Positions 63,306 through 64,000 of a stretch of DNA of 64,000 nt are shown one piece after another. Each line of letters opens with the position of its first letter. Position 1 is the stretch's first letter. The position numbers were made by a program, and so were the translations under genes. Under the pieces are notes generated by a model. It saw nothing but the letters and a program-made list of their open reading frames with translations, ran no database searches and was not told the DNA's origin. This DNA comes from Staphylococcus lugdunensis (lineage in GTDB: Bacteria; Bacillota; Bacilli; Staphylococcales; Staphylococcaceae): positions 589,451 to 653,450 of the forward strand of contig NZ_PPPV01000012.1 of the NCBI RefSeq assembly GCF_002901705.1. The letters are read 5' to 3'.

Positions 63306-63786
63306 TATCAAAATACGCCTCCACTTCTTTGTCAGTTAAAATTTTTTGTGCTTTATTTGTAAATGCTATGCCATTCATTTGGTCAATAATATGTTGCATC
63401 ATGCGTGCCACATCATCATAAGCCGTTAATTCTAGAGTATTTCCCTGTACATCATAACTTTGAACCACAATCATCTGACTACGTGCTACTTCACCATAAA
63501 TGCCGGGTAAACTAATAGAGCCTTCAAGATCAATGACCTGTTCGTCAGAAACTTTTATAATAGTAGGATTGATAAGTTGTAATAAACCTTCCATTTCCAT
63601 ATCAACGATAGCCACTTGCTTATCTATCCCTATTTGAGAAGCGCATAAAGCTGAAGCTTCTTGTTGATATAACGTGTCTTCAATATCTAACAATAGTTGT
63701 GTTAATGATTTATCAAACTCAGTCACTCTTTGTGCTTTCCTTTTTAATAAAGGATGCGTCGATTTGATTAATGGTTTAACTGTCAT
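63298..63786 (-). CDS. Degenerate peptide deformylase-like protein (Def2)
   Basis: A 162-residue protein with the overall sequence of polypeptide deformylases but lacking the active site. The metal cysteine motif EGC is EGS (S90). The HExxH helix reads HIIDQ (132-136), so the catalytic glutamate and one metal-binding histidine are lost. The first motif GxGLAAPQ is ASALCASQ. A similar second, changed copy is known beside fmt in S. aureus, where a separate gene supplies activity. It is intact and in an operon with fmt, so it is probably retained for another role; it should not deformylate peptides. Confidence 0.9.
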   Translation of the reverse strand: MTVKPLIKSTHPLLKRKAQRVTEFDKSLTQLLLDIEDTLYQQEASALCASQIGIDKQVAIVDMEMEGLLQLINPTIIKVSDEQVIDLEGSISLPGIYGEVARSQMIVVQSYDVQGNTLELTAYDDVARMMQHIIDQMNGIAFTNKAQKILTDKEVEAYFDNE

Positions 63787-63945
63787 GTATAGACTCCTCT
63801 TTAAAATTCATCATATCATTATAACTTATCTAACAAGAAATTGCGACCGCTGTTCAAATAACACCATCCATTTTAACATATGTCTTTAACCTGAAATGAA
63901 TTATTTCTTAAATGCGTTGATTATTGTTCCACTTAAAACAAGCGA

Positions 63946-63980
63946 GCAGGACAGAATTCATTATGAATTCGTAGTCCCGC
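63946..63980 (-). terminator. Hairpin of the GGGAC type at the right edge
   Basis: GCAGGACAGAATTCAT pairs with ATGAATTC...GTCCCGC, leaving two unpaired bases. On the minus strand a T-rich stretch follows. It may end the gene lying beyond the window (priA is expected from gene order) or be a dispersed staphylococcal intergenic hairpin. Confidence 0.45.
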
Positions 63981-64000
63981 CCTGGAAAAGTTGACTAGGA

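Noticed and set aside
1-64000. CRISPR array, prophage, tRNA or rRNA genes
   Set aside because: No spaced direct repeats of CRISPR type, phage structural genes or cloverleaf/rRNA sequences were recognised. The only regular array is the coding SD repeat.

Overview
The window is AT-rich chromosomal DNA of a Staphylococcus. The evidence is the gene order around proS-rseP-cdsA-uppS-frr-pyrH-tsf-rpsB-codY-hslUV-xerC-trmFO-topA-dprA, the lytN/fmhC pair beside sucCD, the fapR-plsX-fabD-fabG-acpP operon, pknB/stp1, strong AAGGAGG ribosome binding sites and a STAR-type intergenic repeat. From memory of S. aureus proteins, the products look clearly homologous but well diverged (roughly 70-90% by eye). 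That suggests a relative of the S. aureus group rather than S. aureus itself; the species cannot be fixed from here. Almost everything is on the minus strand, so transcription runs from high to low coordinates. Only the two yfhO-like genes and rpmB are on the plus strand.

Layout from left to right: 1-8.1 kb holds proS, rseP, cdsA and uppS, with a ClfA-like, LPXTG-anchored serine-aspartate repeat adhesin gene inserted between cdsA and rseP. 8.3-20.2 kb is translation and housekeeping: frr, pyrH, tsf, rpsB, codY, hslU, hslV, xerC, trmFO, topA, dprA. 20.2-23.2 kb holds an IS1182-type transposase remnant, a STAR repeat pair, fmhC and lytN. 23.4-27.3 kb is sucD, sucC, rnhB, rbgA. 27.5-32.7 kb has two tandem YfhO-family membrane proteins on the plus strand. 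32.9-35.0 kb is rplS, trmD, rimM, rpsP. 35.2-38.3 kb is a vraABC-like acyl-CoA cluster plus a small hotdog-fold gene, lying between rpsP and ffh. 38.6-46.3 kb is ffh, ylxM, ftsY, smc, rnc, acpP. 46.5-49.7 kb is fabG, fabD, plsX, fapR with a FapR operator. 49.8-54.2 kb is recG, fakA and an Asp23-family gene. 54.6-64 kb is rpmB, thiN, rpe, rsgA, pknB, stp1, rlmN, rsmB, fmt and a degenerate peptide deformylase.

The genes fall into tight transcription units, many with 1-32 nt overlaps (vraA/vraB/vraC/hotdog, ftsY/smc, pknB/stp1, rsmB/fmt, rsgA/rpe). Main themes are protein synthesis and secretion, fatty acid and phospholipid synthesis (fapR-plsX-fabD-fabG-acpP, fakA, cdsA, uppS), envelope modification (fmhC, lytN, yfhO pair, adhesin) and Ser/Thr phosphorylation.

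The parts that depart from the ancestral backbone are the adhesin locus, the fmhC-dprA gap with its mobile-element remnant, and the vra-like cluster. No wholly new system is evident; the adhesin, with 38 amino-acid-perfect repeats at an unusual site, is the strongest lead.
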